A stretch of 64,000 nt of DNA from Semisulcospira habei (Eukaryota > Mollusca > Gastropoda > Semisulcospiridae): NCBI GenBank assembly GCA_036245525.1, contig BTPG01000004.1, positions 235,418,318 through 235,482,317 of the forward strand, in the 5' to 3' direction. Positions 11,972 through 22,372 of the stretch are shown one piece after another (the first letter of the stretch is position 1; the number at the start of each line of letters is the position of its first letter). A program made the translations under genes and the position numbers. The notes beneath the pieces were generated by a model. The model had not been told where the DNA came from and made no database searches. It was given only the letters and a program-made list of their open reading frames with translations.

Positions 11972-12168
11972 TTAAACCCAAGGGCACATTTCCCATGTTC
12001 TGGAGATGTCACCTAAAAGTGAAGTACAAGTTGCAGAAGATGGATTAACCATGACAATTCAAGGGTATTGCTAGATTAGTTTGACACCTGATGGCGCCAA
12101 GCTAATCTGGCAATACCCCCGAACTATCAGTTTGTCTATCTCCTACTGTAGTGCATTGCAACTAAACA
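11972..12168. mobile_element. Family A MITE, diverged
   Basis: It starts TTAAACCCAAGGGC; the palindrome halves (AGGGTATTGCTAGATTAG and CTAATCTGGCAATACCCC) differ at several positions. Confidence 0.45.
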
Positions 12169-12686
12169 GACAGCTGCTGAAGATACCAATCGGCGGAAAA
12201 GTCGCACATCTATTTTTTTCTGCCAAGCAGTAGTACTGCTATCAGCAGTAGGGTTAGTATGGTCAGTTATGCAGATCAAAGTACTACCAGTAGAATGTAG
12301 TATCTTTGGGCAGATGGATGAACAATTTAACAACACTAAAACCAATTCAAAAGTAATGCCCAGTTCCAAAGTCTAAAACACACACACAACTTGAACAGCA
12401 ATATACCACTGGCTTTATGCCCGTGACCTAGTCAGACAATGAGGCTGAGCCTGTATTGAGGCTGAGTGGGTATTCAGACTACTTGGGGTCAGAACAGGCG
12501 CACAAGGGGATAGTGCCACTTGAACATGTATACATTGTTTCAAGCATACAAAGCTGATACATGATGTGTCCCTATTCACCTAAATACACTATCACAATCG
12601 TAATACGAGACTCAAGAATCATATAGATCAAGTGATAAACTAATCTTGTCAAGAAAATAAACTGTGCAAGCTTGCAGCACAAGCAG

Positions 12687-12912
12687 TTAACCCTTTTCAT
12701 CCTGATACACTGCTGCCTGAAATAAAGTTGACTGTGATAGTTCAAGGGTGGTGCCAGAATAGCTTGGCGCCTGAGGCGCCAAGCTATTCTGACACCACCC
12801 TTGAACTAAAATGGTTGATCTATCTACTAATTTGTAATGTAGCCTTCATGGGAGAATAAGCAGGGTTTTTTTTTTTTATTTTTTTAATCAGCCTCAGAAT
12901 GAAATGGGTTAA
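12687..12912. mobile_element. Family A MITE, complete with long terminal inverted repeat
   Basis: TTAACCCTTTTCATCCTGA at 12687 is the inverted match of TCAGAATGAAATGGGTTAA at the right end. The core palindrome is at 12737-12806. Confidence 0.7.
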
Positions 12913-13385
12913 AGATACTGAAGACTGTGAGTGTGAATGTGACTGTAGATTGAGACTGAGACATGTAAGTTGTACTGACACCGGCTTTTCAAACAGTGGA
13001 GGTCGTTCACCATGATAGCCAGTCTGTACATAAACGTGTACGAGTTCTAAAGAAACTAAGTAAGTTCTCATACAGTCCAGAACATTTTATCGCGTGCTAA
13101 CTGTTTGCAAACATTCGTCAACACTGGCGTTTCACTTTCTAGCTTAGTCATATATGGGCATTTTACATACTAATGAGGGTAGCTTTCATTACAATGGCTG
13201 TTTGGTTTACGAACTGAAATGACTACAATACGACACTAGCGCTACCGTGGCACTATCACCACAAGCACTACTTGCTGGTGTCCTGCTAATTAGATGATTC
13301 ATTATCTGCAGCATCACACCTTAGCGCGTGCGGAGAGCAACGTAGGAGCCAAAAATAGAACCGTAATCAAACACACAGGTGTGCC

Positions 13386-13616
13386 GTGTTCTCCTTACCT
13401 GCTTTCTCGTTCTTCTGCGACATGGTCGTTGCGGCAGGTTACGTACTGTCCATGTTTGCGGAGTGCAGGCTCAAAACACTGTTGACGTTCGCAGAGCACG
13501 ACAGCTTGCTGGATCGACCAAAGCCACCACCACAACCACTTCTGTTTCCGGAAGCCATGTCAAGAACGGGGTCAAGGTCATCGCTTCGGCCCGATCCGTT
13601 TGAAGATTGTGTCTAA
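13386..13616 (+). CDS. Possible unidentified coding exon
   Basis: An open frame ends at a TAA with a plausible terminal segment (LLDRPKPPPQPLLFPEAMSR, then TGSRSSLRPDPFEDCV). A pyrimidine-rich stretch ending GCGGCAG at 13439 could serve as an acceptor. I do not recognise the protein and no partner exon was found, so it may well be chance. It lies outside any repeat I could identify. Confidence 0.15.
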   Translation: MFSLPAFSFFCDMVVAAGYVLSMFAECRLKTLLTFAEHDSLLDRPKPPPQPLLFPEAMSRTGSRSSLRPDPFEDCV

Positions 13617-13877
13617 ATAAGGAAACACTGCCCCTTCCCCCTCCCTGCCCTCCTCCCATGTTGAAGTACTGACACTAATAGTGCGTCTGCACTGCTAGAT
13701 TTGTTGATTTCCCGTGTGCAACAGGTAATCGGTATGACTGCTTGCTGCCGAAGTTGGCCTGATGGAATTTTGCTCACTGGTTTCAAGTTCACCGCGCGTC
13801 ACATGATCTACATGACATGGATAGGCCGCTGCGCCGGGCAGTGGCGACTCTGTCAACGTACGGCAGCATCTGGCCCG

Positions 13878-14757
13878 CTGTAGTAATAATAATAATAATT
13901 ACGGTATTTATAATGCGCTTATCTTATAATAATTATAACTCTAAGCGCGCACTCGCAACTCGCAACGCACTGATGCCGCACGCCGCGTGCGCATCAGTGT
14001 GTGCGCGAATTGCGAGTTATGTAGTGCGCGCTTTGATTAGAGGGGCTTTAGACAACGACTCACATACCACAAATAGTGAAATACACTGCCGAAGTTACGA
14101 CAGTCAGCTTGGGGTGGGGAGTGTGGTGATATAGTGCTAGAACTGTTGAAAGAGGTGAGTTTTGAGGGCGGACTAGAAGGAGAGGAGAGAGTGTTTCTGA
14201 CGGAGAGAGACAGTGGGAAGGTGTTGCAGGTGGATGGACCATAGACGGAGAAGGAGCGGGGGCCGAACTTGAAGTGCTGAGTAGTTTGGTGCGAGGGACT
14301 ATGTGGAGGCGGAGAGGATCGGAGGCGGAGCGGAGGGAGCGGGAAGGGATGTAGGGGTGAAGTAACTTGGAGAGATAGGCAGGAGCGTAGTTGTTCAGGG
14401 ATTTGTAGCAGAGAGACAGAATCTTGTATTGGATGCGTTATGGGATGGGAAGCCAGTGAAGGAGCTTGAGCAGGGAGTGATGTGGTCGGATTTTTTCTTT
14501 CTGAGGACGAGGCGGGCAGCATTGTTCTGGACGCGCTGGAGAGTGAAAGTGGTGGGCAGTGAGGGAGGCCGGAAAGGAGAGAGTTGCAGTAGTCGATGCG
14601 AGATAGGATGAGAGAGACAGCAAGTTTAGTGGCAGCTTCGGTAGTGAGGTATTTTCTGATCTGACTGACTGCGGCGGAGGTGGAAGTAACATGCCTGGGC
14701 CGTGGCGGAGACGAAGCTGGTCATGGAAAGAGAGGAATCGAGGATAACGCCGAGGTT
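13878..14757 (-). mobile_element. CR1-like LINE, 5'-truncated 3' end
   Basis: On the minus strand it encodes, with frameshifts, the region after the RT catalytic core (LRHGPG..., [16 protein letters not shown] and LHWLPIP motifs) and ends with TTATAATTATTATAAG...GTAATTATTATTATTA. Copies of the same family lie at 29845 (+) and 58008 (-). The tail is at the left, 13878-13960. Confidence 0.7.
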
Positions 14758-15277
14758 TGTAGTCACTGATGTCGGGTACTGACGCCGGCTGGCTATGAAA
14801 AAAAAAAAGTAACCAAGCGCAAAAAAACACCCGAAACAAACAATAACAGACGCTAATTCTAATTTTAAACTGTTGAATAACTTGACATCTTAACATTTTA
14901 TGAAGACGTTCTGATAGTCCAGAACATAAACAGTTTACAAGCCAGTCATTTTTCCGCATTGAAGCCGGCCGCCGCCACTGCGGGATTGAACTGATTCGAG
15001 GAAAAGTAAAACGGTCAGTATATATGGTGTAAGCCCCTCAGAACTGAACTGATTCGGCCCACTGTACGGTACTCGCAGACATTTCAAAACACCCGAGTTT
15101 CTCAGCCGGGAATGGATACTTTTTTTTTTTTTTTTTAATGCCTCGGAACTCTTGACTAGTAACTTGAAGCCGGGACTGATTGACTTTGGTTGATCGGCAT
15201 AGTGTTTGAGGTTATTCCACAGGTTTGAAGTCAAAATAAACATCAGGTGCCTTCCGCGTGGCAATTTCTTTCGGGAG

Positions 15278-15350
15278 GAGGGGGGGCGGGACCGGGCGGG
15301 GGGGGGGGGGTGAGGGTCGGGGTGGTGGCGGTGGGGGGGGGGGGACGAAG
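15278..15350 (+). repeat. G-rich tract
   Basis: Several runs of 4-12 G are separated by short spacers, compatible with G-quadruplex folding. The proline- or glycine-rich open frames over it are artefacts. Confidence 0.6.
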
Positions 15351-15659
15351 GAAAGCGGTCACATACACGCCCTCCGGCCTCCCCCTCCACCCCCCACCTC
15401 CACCCTTTCTGCTTTTGATTTTTCGGCCACTTGGAAAGCAAGGTCTGCAATGATCTGTGCCGGGGCCTTTCAGTCGTGTCACTGAACTGAGGACCCAAAC
15501 AAAACGTTGGAACAACACCCCTCCCCCCTCCCCTCCCCCTTCCCCTTCGGTAACTGATCCGCGCCTGCGAAGGTTTTGCACGAGTCAGGGTAAAAACCTA
15601 GAAATGGTCGACTGATAGCAGTCACGTGTCTCGATTGAACAGATTATTTTCTCCTAGTC

Positions 15660-15885
15660 CCCTTGGCATGGATCACGTGACCCAGTTAGCACCGGCACGG
15701 CTGGAGGTGTCACCTGGTGACTCTGTGTTCAGTAGTTCAGCCGGAGATAGGTCGACCGTAGTAATACAAGGGTAGTGCCAGATTAGCTTGGCGCCAAGCT
15801 AATCTGGCACTACAAGTACCCTTGCTGGAATTATCAAAATGACCCATGTCACTCCTGCTCAGTGTAGCGTGTCGGGCCGGCTAAA
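15660..15885. mobile_element. Family A MITE with very short hairpin loop
   Basis: GCCAGATTAGCTTGGCGCCA meets its complement directly at 15778-15813. The right arm has a 5-bp extra insert (AAGTA) in the ACTACCC block. The ends are degenerate, so boundaries are approximate. Confidence 0.45.
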
Positions 15886-17270
15886 CTGCCTGAGTAAGGT
15901 AATTAGTCCTGCACATTCCTCGGGCCGAATCGACTATGGGCTTGGGATAACACTGTCACAGACCAGTCTGCAAACGTTGGACACAGTCCAAAATAAAGCA
16001 ACGAGAGTCAGTCGTGATCCTGGCAACGCCTGTGACAACTGAGGACACGCCGATCGACGCAGTGCGCTACACGCTGGACCTCCGACAGAAACTGAACAGG
16101 CCAAAGCCCACTTCAGAGCGCCGCTAGAAACCCCGAGACAAAAAAGGCAGCAGACTCACAACTTAGGGGCCAATCAAGGATGGGTCACTGGCCGCAGAGG
16201 ACTCAGTACAAGAAGTCTGTGACTGAGGTCACAGAACTGAGCAGTCAATCAGTAAAATGGGAAGGAATTCCAACCCAGTAGCAACATCAGTTCCAAACCA
16301 TCATGCCCGAATCCGGTTTGGGCAGACGCTGTCAAGAATGGCCAGCAGGCTACGGACGGAGGGAGAAATCAGAACGCCGCTGTTAGAAGTGACTAGCAAG
16401 CCGCAAGATCTGATCATTCTGTCATATCAGTACTTTACACAGACGGTTCAGTCACAGACAACAGTCAGGCTGGGGCTTCACAGTCAAACAAAAAGGCAGC
16501 ACCATACACGAAGACAGTGCAGCCTGCACAGCCAAGACCTAAATCCTAACAATCGAGGTGGAGGCGGTGATTCACGCTCTGAAATTGATTGCTACGCTGG
16601 ATGACAGCCAGACCGTCAATCTCGCAGGCTCAAAATGCCCACTGCAAACACAATTCGACGCGGGCGGAATGGGAGGCCCAGACTGGCACTGGGCAATGGC
16701 CAATCATACAACTTTGATGATTTCTCTGGATCTACTGCGCACGACGTGCTGGAGTCAGCAATATTCGAACGGACACCCTCGCTGGCAAGGCAGAGAGCAC
16801 ACAGGGGCGGCTACTACGGATGAACAAGACTGAGAACTCCAGGCCACAAAGGTGACTAACGAGCGTGTACAATGCAGAGACTGAAGAACCGATGGAGACA
16901 CGTGTTTCTTTCTCGGCCGTTATGTTCTTCTCTATGGATGGTATGGCCGGCAGATCAGACGTGGTGAGAAACCCGAGAAAGCATTTCAGTCCAGGAACCG
17001 TCTAGCCGGGGGACCAAGCCGCCACACAGTCGATCGCCTCCGGAGCAGATCTGAAGAGGTGCCGGCGCGTAGACTCACTGGCCGCAGGCAGAGGCCGCGT
17101 GTTGGGACAATGTGAAAGCCGGACATCAGTGCGACATCCATAATAAACTAGACCAAGAGAGGCACTACATCGACCAAGGAACTCTGGGCAGACTTCTGAA
17201 AGGTGATGTGGATCGGTGCCTATCCGAGCGCAGCGACCGGGATTTCATCTTGACCGATCTGAACTGTTGA
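15860..17270 (+). mobile_element. I-clade LINE remnant (RT end and RNase H), many breaks
   Basis: GRIDYGLGITLSQTSLQTLD and DTVQNKATRV match the RT C-terminal zone. LYTDGSVTDNSQAG at about 16430 matches the start of an RNase H domain, and IEVEAVIHALKLIATLDDSQ at 16550-16620 its second helix. The end GTLGRLLKGDVDRCL...ILTDLN at 17190-17265 matches the protein C-terminus also seen at 7245-7320. Frames change at least four times. Confidence 0.5.
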
Positions 17271-17640
17271 CTGACGGAAATCCTGCGCCGCCAATCACTC
17301 AGCAAGGTTCTCCGCAATAACAGACCGCTTGCTTAGTGGCCGGCGCAGGACCAAGCTCACCCATGCAACTGGCCCTTGTAACCGACTGCATCATTAGTTG
17401 ACCAGCTCGGAGACACACTGACTGGCACGCGCGTGCCGTGCCGGTCATGATCGGTCAGGCTGTTACTCGGGAGATACTCGGTGGCAGCCCGTGCTACTAG
17501 ACTTTCGCCTCCAAAGCGGGAGAAAACTGCGCGGCAGTCAGCTGTGCGCGGGCCAACGGCGGCCGATGTCAGCCCGATGGCCTTGTGCGCATCGGGAATA
17601 CGTTTGAGTCCGCGGTGCCGACGGTGTGTCAGTGTGTGTG

Positions 17641-17642
17641 CC

Positions 17643-17718
<76 letters not shown>
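17641..17718. repeat. (GT)n microsatellite
   Basis: About 38 GT units with one early interruption. Confidence 0.95.
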
Positions 17719-17719
<1 letters not shown>

Positions 17720-18097
17720 CATTATTACTTCAACGTACTGTCGGGTCACTTTGTTTAGTTGTGTATTTAGCGTACTTTAAAAAAAAAAAAGTGTGATCAC
17801 CTATTGAGGTACTATTGGTTATTTAATAACAGAAATGCCGGGTGCAATATTTAACGTAATAACTTAATGGTTTGTTTTATTATGTGATTTTCAAGCTGCA
17901 TGTCAATACAATTGTACTAGTAACAGCTGTGATCTGCCGCTGTGATATTATGTTTGCGAGTGTTCAGTCGTTCTTATTTCCTGGCGCTCGGCAGGCAAAA
18001 TATGACCGACTTTTACCTTTTATGGACAATACCGACATTTCTTCAATCTATAATTACCGACCAAACTGATATATAATAACCTGTGCACAGGTGCTAA
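17720..18097. other. AT-rich unassigned stretch
   Basis: No gene or repeat recognised. Confidence 0.4.
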
Positions 18098-18185
18098 CTG
18101 CAAGAGGCATAGATCCTCATGAGCCCCCGCGACTGCGGTAAGTTAGTGCGACTGCGGGGCTCATGAGGATCTATGCCTCTTGCTG
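18098..18185. mobile_element. Family B MITE, minimal form
   Basis: TGCAAGAGGCATAGATCCTC and its complement flank a loop of roughly one and a half 19-bp units (GACTGCGGTAAGTTAGTGC). It shows the unexpanded state of the element at 938. Confidence 0.7.
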
Positions 18186-18224
18186 AGGTCACTTTGAATC
18201 ACTTGAAGCATATCAAACTTTTAA

Positions 18225-18790
18225 CAAACCGGTTGACATCTGGGCGCATGGCAGGCGTGTTGGAGTGTATGGGGTGTCTGGAGAGAGGTAGTACCTTTGT
18301 AAACCTGGCAGCAGCACCCATCCGGGTGGACGGGAGCACTGGTCCTCACCCAGCACTCAACTCTCACTTCTGGCTCCAAGAAAGCTGTTAGGGATAACAG
18401 AAGGGGTACACCCTGGTAAACCGCTCTGTGCTGGCGGGCTAAACGATGTGAGGGGCCAATGTGTCACGTTGTTACTCATTGGTGGGCATACCGAGCTCAA
18501 CAGTCCTGAACGACAGTCGGTCTAGGGGAGGGACCCCCGATACACGTTCCTGGCCGAAGACAAGAGATGCAGGACCTCTAAGGTGCCTAACGCCTGCATC
18601 ATGCATATTGCGCTTCATCGAAGCGACCGAGGAAGAAGGAGAAGAAGAAGCAGGCGTGTTCAGGGTGTCACCCAAGATTACATGGCCAGGCTCACCCTGC
18701 CGGTATTGCAATATGACATGTACAATGAGAAAAATCCAGACCAAAAGATGACTGCAAACTGACATGCAGAGACTAAAAAGAAAGACAGAC
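18225..18790 (+). other. Possible retrotransposon 5' leader fragment
   Basis: The stretch ends with AATCCAGACCAAAAGATGAC, similar to the outer arm of family H. Its text (ACACCCTGGTAAACCGCTC, GGGAGGGACCCCCGATACAC) is reminiscent of LINE leaders, but I cannot assign it firmly. Confidence 0.2.
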
Positions 18791-18896
18791 TCTGATTCCA
18801 GGGGCGGATCTCGGCGGGGGTGGGTGCCGGTTGGGCCCGGTCGCCCCGGGCCTCAGTAGAGGTTCCGTAGCCGCCACCCAGGCCTATCTATCTATC

Positions 18897-18897
<1 letters not shown>

Positions 18898-18955
<58 letters not shown>

Positions 18956-19360
18956 GCGCATTAAATAGGCGCTTTATCCCAATTGAAAATCGGCTCAAAG
19001 CGCCGCCGCGAACTGAACCCAACAAGCACGCTCACGTGAATCACGCGCATTCACTCACACACTGTACATAAACACAGAACATTCACGTGGTGCTAAGGGC
19101 AAGCTCAAGCGAGCTACTGTAGTTTTTGGAAATTCAAAATCGTTTGTATTTGAAATTTGATTAAGTGGGCTGAAACTGATACCAAAGTGGAGGGGGAGGA
19201 AGAGCCGGAGTACCCGGAGAAAGAACCCCCGACGGTCCGCCCGAATTAACGGTGACACTTACTAGAGGAGAAAAATCCGACGCCGGAACCCGTAATCGAA
19301 CCTCGCACCTTTAGCATTGGTGGCAGGCGCCTTAACCACTGCACCACGGACCGCCCCGGA

Positions 19361-19362
<2 letters not shown>
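18898..19362 (-). mobile_element. tRNA-derived SINE (family S) copy 1
   Basis: On the minus strand the head at the right end reads GGCGGTCCGTGGTGCAGTGG, with an A box, and GGTTCGATTAC, a B box for RNA polymerase III. A central GGGTACTCCGGCTCTTCCTC block follows, and the 3' end is (ATT)n at 18898-18955. It is inserted in a TATC microsatellite, which flanks both sides. Copies at 35878 and 48840. Confidence 0.8.
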
Positions 19363-19436
<74 letters not shown>

Positions 19437-19462
19437 ATATCTATCTGTCTGTCTGTCTATTA
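19363..19462. repeat. (TATC)n microsatellite
   Basis: About 20 TATC units ending in CTGT units. Confidence 0.9.
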
Positions 19463-20260
19463 ATTCTCATTATATATAAAAATTAAAAAAAAAGATTGAT
19501 GTCTGATGGGCGCCACTTTCCGGCCCGTTGCCTGAATGGTTCTTGCTGGTGTGCGTATTTTGATTGTTTTCCACAACCTTCTTTGGCACTGACCGGGGAG
19601 GGTTGTGGGAGACGCTCGGGTTGCGCCGGTACGGGCTGTCCTGGCTCCGGGTCGGACTGTTGTTCCTGTCATATATCAACCCGAATGAGATTATTCATAC
19701 AGGACTGATGTCATCCAAATGCTCAAATTTATGATTATCAGTTGATTAGTACTACAAAACTCTTTTGCTGTCGTAACTGTGAAGTAACTGTGAAACGTGT
19801 GCAGTGTTGATTGCGACGTTGAACCGCTATCAAGTCTATATCCTTCAATATTGACGCTATACTCAAAGCGATTTTAAACTCTTTTTGTACCTGAAAATTC
19901 GGTGACTTACTGCACGATATAGATTCATGTACGTTTTTTCTGACAGCTAACGTGTCTAATGTGTGACGTCACGACGGAGTCTCAACTACGTTCAGTTCGT
20001 ATTTGTTGTGTGATAGACCGTAACGGATCAGAGACACCCAGGGCGTGCGCCTCTTTGTGCGACGATTAGTCGCGATACAGTCACACAACATAATCCTGTT
20101 ACTAAGAGGTTCAGGATTAGCACTTGACCCCTGATGACTGATCAGTGTGTGATGACTGGCTTGGTGGTCAGTGTGGATAGACACACCCGCGTGCAATTCT
20201 CATCGCAATGCGCGTATAATTATGACAATTGCAGAGATCTGTGATTACAAAATGTGTTAG
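19463..20260. other. Unassigned stretch, no gene seen
   Basis: Frames on both strands are short and unlike known proteins. Confidence 0.4.
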
Positions 20261-20275
20261 CCTGTGTATTGAACA

Positions 20276-20461
20276 AAGAAGTACCCAACGGAGAAAGAAA
20301 CACGCTTAGAAAAACGGTACAACACAATTTATTAATATTTCGGGTAAATACCCTTTGTCAAAATAGACAAACAAACAGAGAAATTAGCCGCTACTTATCT
20401 TCATATGCAGAAGGAATGTGGCAACTGAAGGTGACGTAAAAATAAAAAGAATTTATTGGAT
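20276..20461 (+). mobile_element. Family H element, single-arm copy, 13-bp target duplication
   Basis: TGTGTATTGAACA occurs at 20263-20275 and 20462-20474. It contains one arm from AAGTACCCAACGG through CAAACAAACAGAG, the loop (CCGCTACTTATCTTCAT, GGAATGTGGCAACT) and a further AT-rich end GTAAAAATAAAAAGAATTTA absent from the palindromic copies. It thus shows the probable non-palindromic parent, truncated at the ATCCAGACC end. Confidence 0.65.
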
Positions 20462-20793
20462 TGTGTATTGAACAGGAGTGCACAACTTAGACGCTATTAA
20501 AGTGATTCTTATCACTGACTGTGTCGGTAGCAAATAGAATAAGATTACTCTGGTACGCTTCATCGCGTTTTGTTTTTAGCAACGGTACGTTGCACACGCA
20601 GAGACCTAGATATCTGCAGACTTTTTTCATTTACATCTACGATCCGCTATCTTTTTCTTCCTTTTTTTCATCTTTCGCGCATGTTTCAGTGCTGTGTTTT
20701 GACCACTGATCTGCATGCCATATAGTGACACTTTGTTATTGTTGTTTAAACTGTCATTTAGTTTGTTAGTATATTAATTTTTGAAACTAGTAT

Positions 20794-21525
20794 TTGGCTG
20801 CGAAGTTACCTGACATGTTTACTAGTGTCAGCGATCATTTGCTTAGAATAGGCCACCTCAATGTATATCACCGTTGCAGTAAAGTATCAGACGTTACAGT
20901 ACTACTCAACCAACCCTCCCCATATCATATATTTGGCTTTACAGAAAGTAGGTTGACAGAGAATATAAGTAACCAAGCTATCACCATAAAAAATTTCTCC
21001 ATTCATAAGCGAGATGCTTCAGCGCCTGGTCATACTGGCATTTGTGCTTATGTTCACAATACTATTGCTAACAACGTAACACGACGATGTGACCTGGAAT
21101 CCACCCATGTGGAAAGCCTGTGGCTTGATATAAAAGCAACCACCAAGTCAACCCCGACCTTCGTATGTTGTATTTACAGAAACCCCGCAGCTACAGTGTC
21201 CTGGCAAGATGATTTTGTTGTAATGGTTGACAAAGTACAAAACTCCAAGGGTGATATACATATACACGGTGATTTTAATGTTGATTTATTGAAACCTGGC
21301 AACACGTCATGGAGATCCATGATAACGTTCTTAGGCCTTACACAAGTAGTTCAGTCACCCACCAGGGTCACTGCTACTTCATCCACATTAATTGACCATG
21401 TTTATACAACCAACGACAGTGCACTTAGCAATGTCTATGTACCCAGCATCTCTGTCAGTGATCATTTTCCTATTTGTTTTTCATTATCTGCGAAGTTGCC
21501 AAAGAAACCTCATAAGGAGCATATA
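20794..21525 (+). mobile_element. APE endonuclease domain of a CR1/Jockey-type LINE
   Basis: One frame reads RIGHLNVYHRCSKVSDV, FGFTESRLTEN, TGICAYVHNT, VCCIYRNP, IHIHGDFNVDLLKPGN, STLIDHVYTTNDS and [13 protein letters not shown]. These cover the conserved blocks of an apurinic-like endonuclease including the catalytic Glu, the GDFN and the final SDH motif. The frame stops being LINE-like at 21525, where a CATC microsatellite begins, so the RT part is missing. Confidence 0.75.
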
Positions 21526-21628
21526 ACCATCCATCCATCCATCCATCCATCCATCCATCCATCCATCCATCCATCCATCCATCCATCCATCTATCCATCT
21601 ATCTATCTATCTATCTATCTATCTATTT
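21526..21628. repeat. (ATCC)n/(ATCT)n microsatellite
   Basis: About 17 CATC units change into CTAT units, directly abutting the 3' end of the minus-strand RTE fragment. Confidence 0.9.
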
Positions 21629-22360
21629 CCGGTAGTCTTGCCGACCGTTGGGGGACCACTGATGACTTGGCAACCAGCTCCCTCCATTCCTCTCTGTTCT
21701 CTGCCATTCTTAGCGTATCGCCCAGCCTCAGTCCTGTCCACTCTGAGATATTGTCCTCCCATCTTTTCCTCTGTCTTCCTCTCCTTTGTCCTCCTTGCAC
21801 AGTGCCTTGCAGGATTGTTTTGGCAAGCCCTGCTGAACGCGTGACATGCCCATACCACTTCAGTTTGCGTTTTTTCACAATGGCTAATAGGTCTTCATAG
21901 GGCCTGATGCCGGGGCTTGCCTCAGTGATTCTGCTTCCCACTTCCTCAGTCGTTCGTGATGTGCCGGGCGGATCTCTGTATGAAATGCCAAGCAGCCTTC
22001 GAAAACATCTCACTTCAGTGGCTTGTATCCTCCTTTCAAGGTCTGCTGTGAGGGTCCATGACTCACAGGCATACAAGAACACTGAGATGACTAAGGAGCG
22101 CATCAGACTGATCTTGAAGCAGAGCGTGATGTTTCTGTCCTTCCATATGGTCTCGAGTCAATCTTGTCAGTGCTGTTGTTGTCTGTGCAATCCTGGACAG
22201 TATTTCTGGTTTTGATCCCTCATCTGTCACAATGGCTCCTAAGTATTTGAATTTATTAACTGTGTCCAGTTTTTGGCTTCCAATCATGACGTCAGTGCCA
22301 ATGCCACTGGTGTTATCTGTCATCAGTTTGGTCTTCTCTGCACTGATTTCCATCCCATGC
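21629..22360 (-). mobile_element. RTE-like LINE family 2, 5'-truncated copy
   Basis: Minus-strand frames read [60 protein letters not shown] and [13 protein letters not shown], the RT thumb and C-terminal tail common in RTE-type elements. It stops at about 22360 where the complete copy at 30666 continues. Its 3' end is at the left. Confidence 0.8.
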
Positions 22361-22372
22361 GCACCCAGGACT

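Noticed and set aside
13817..14959. Serine/proline-rich frames on both strands near 14 kb
   Set aside because: They fall on a frameshifted CR1-like LINE end and its flank.
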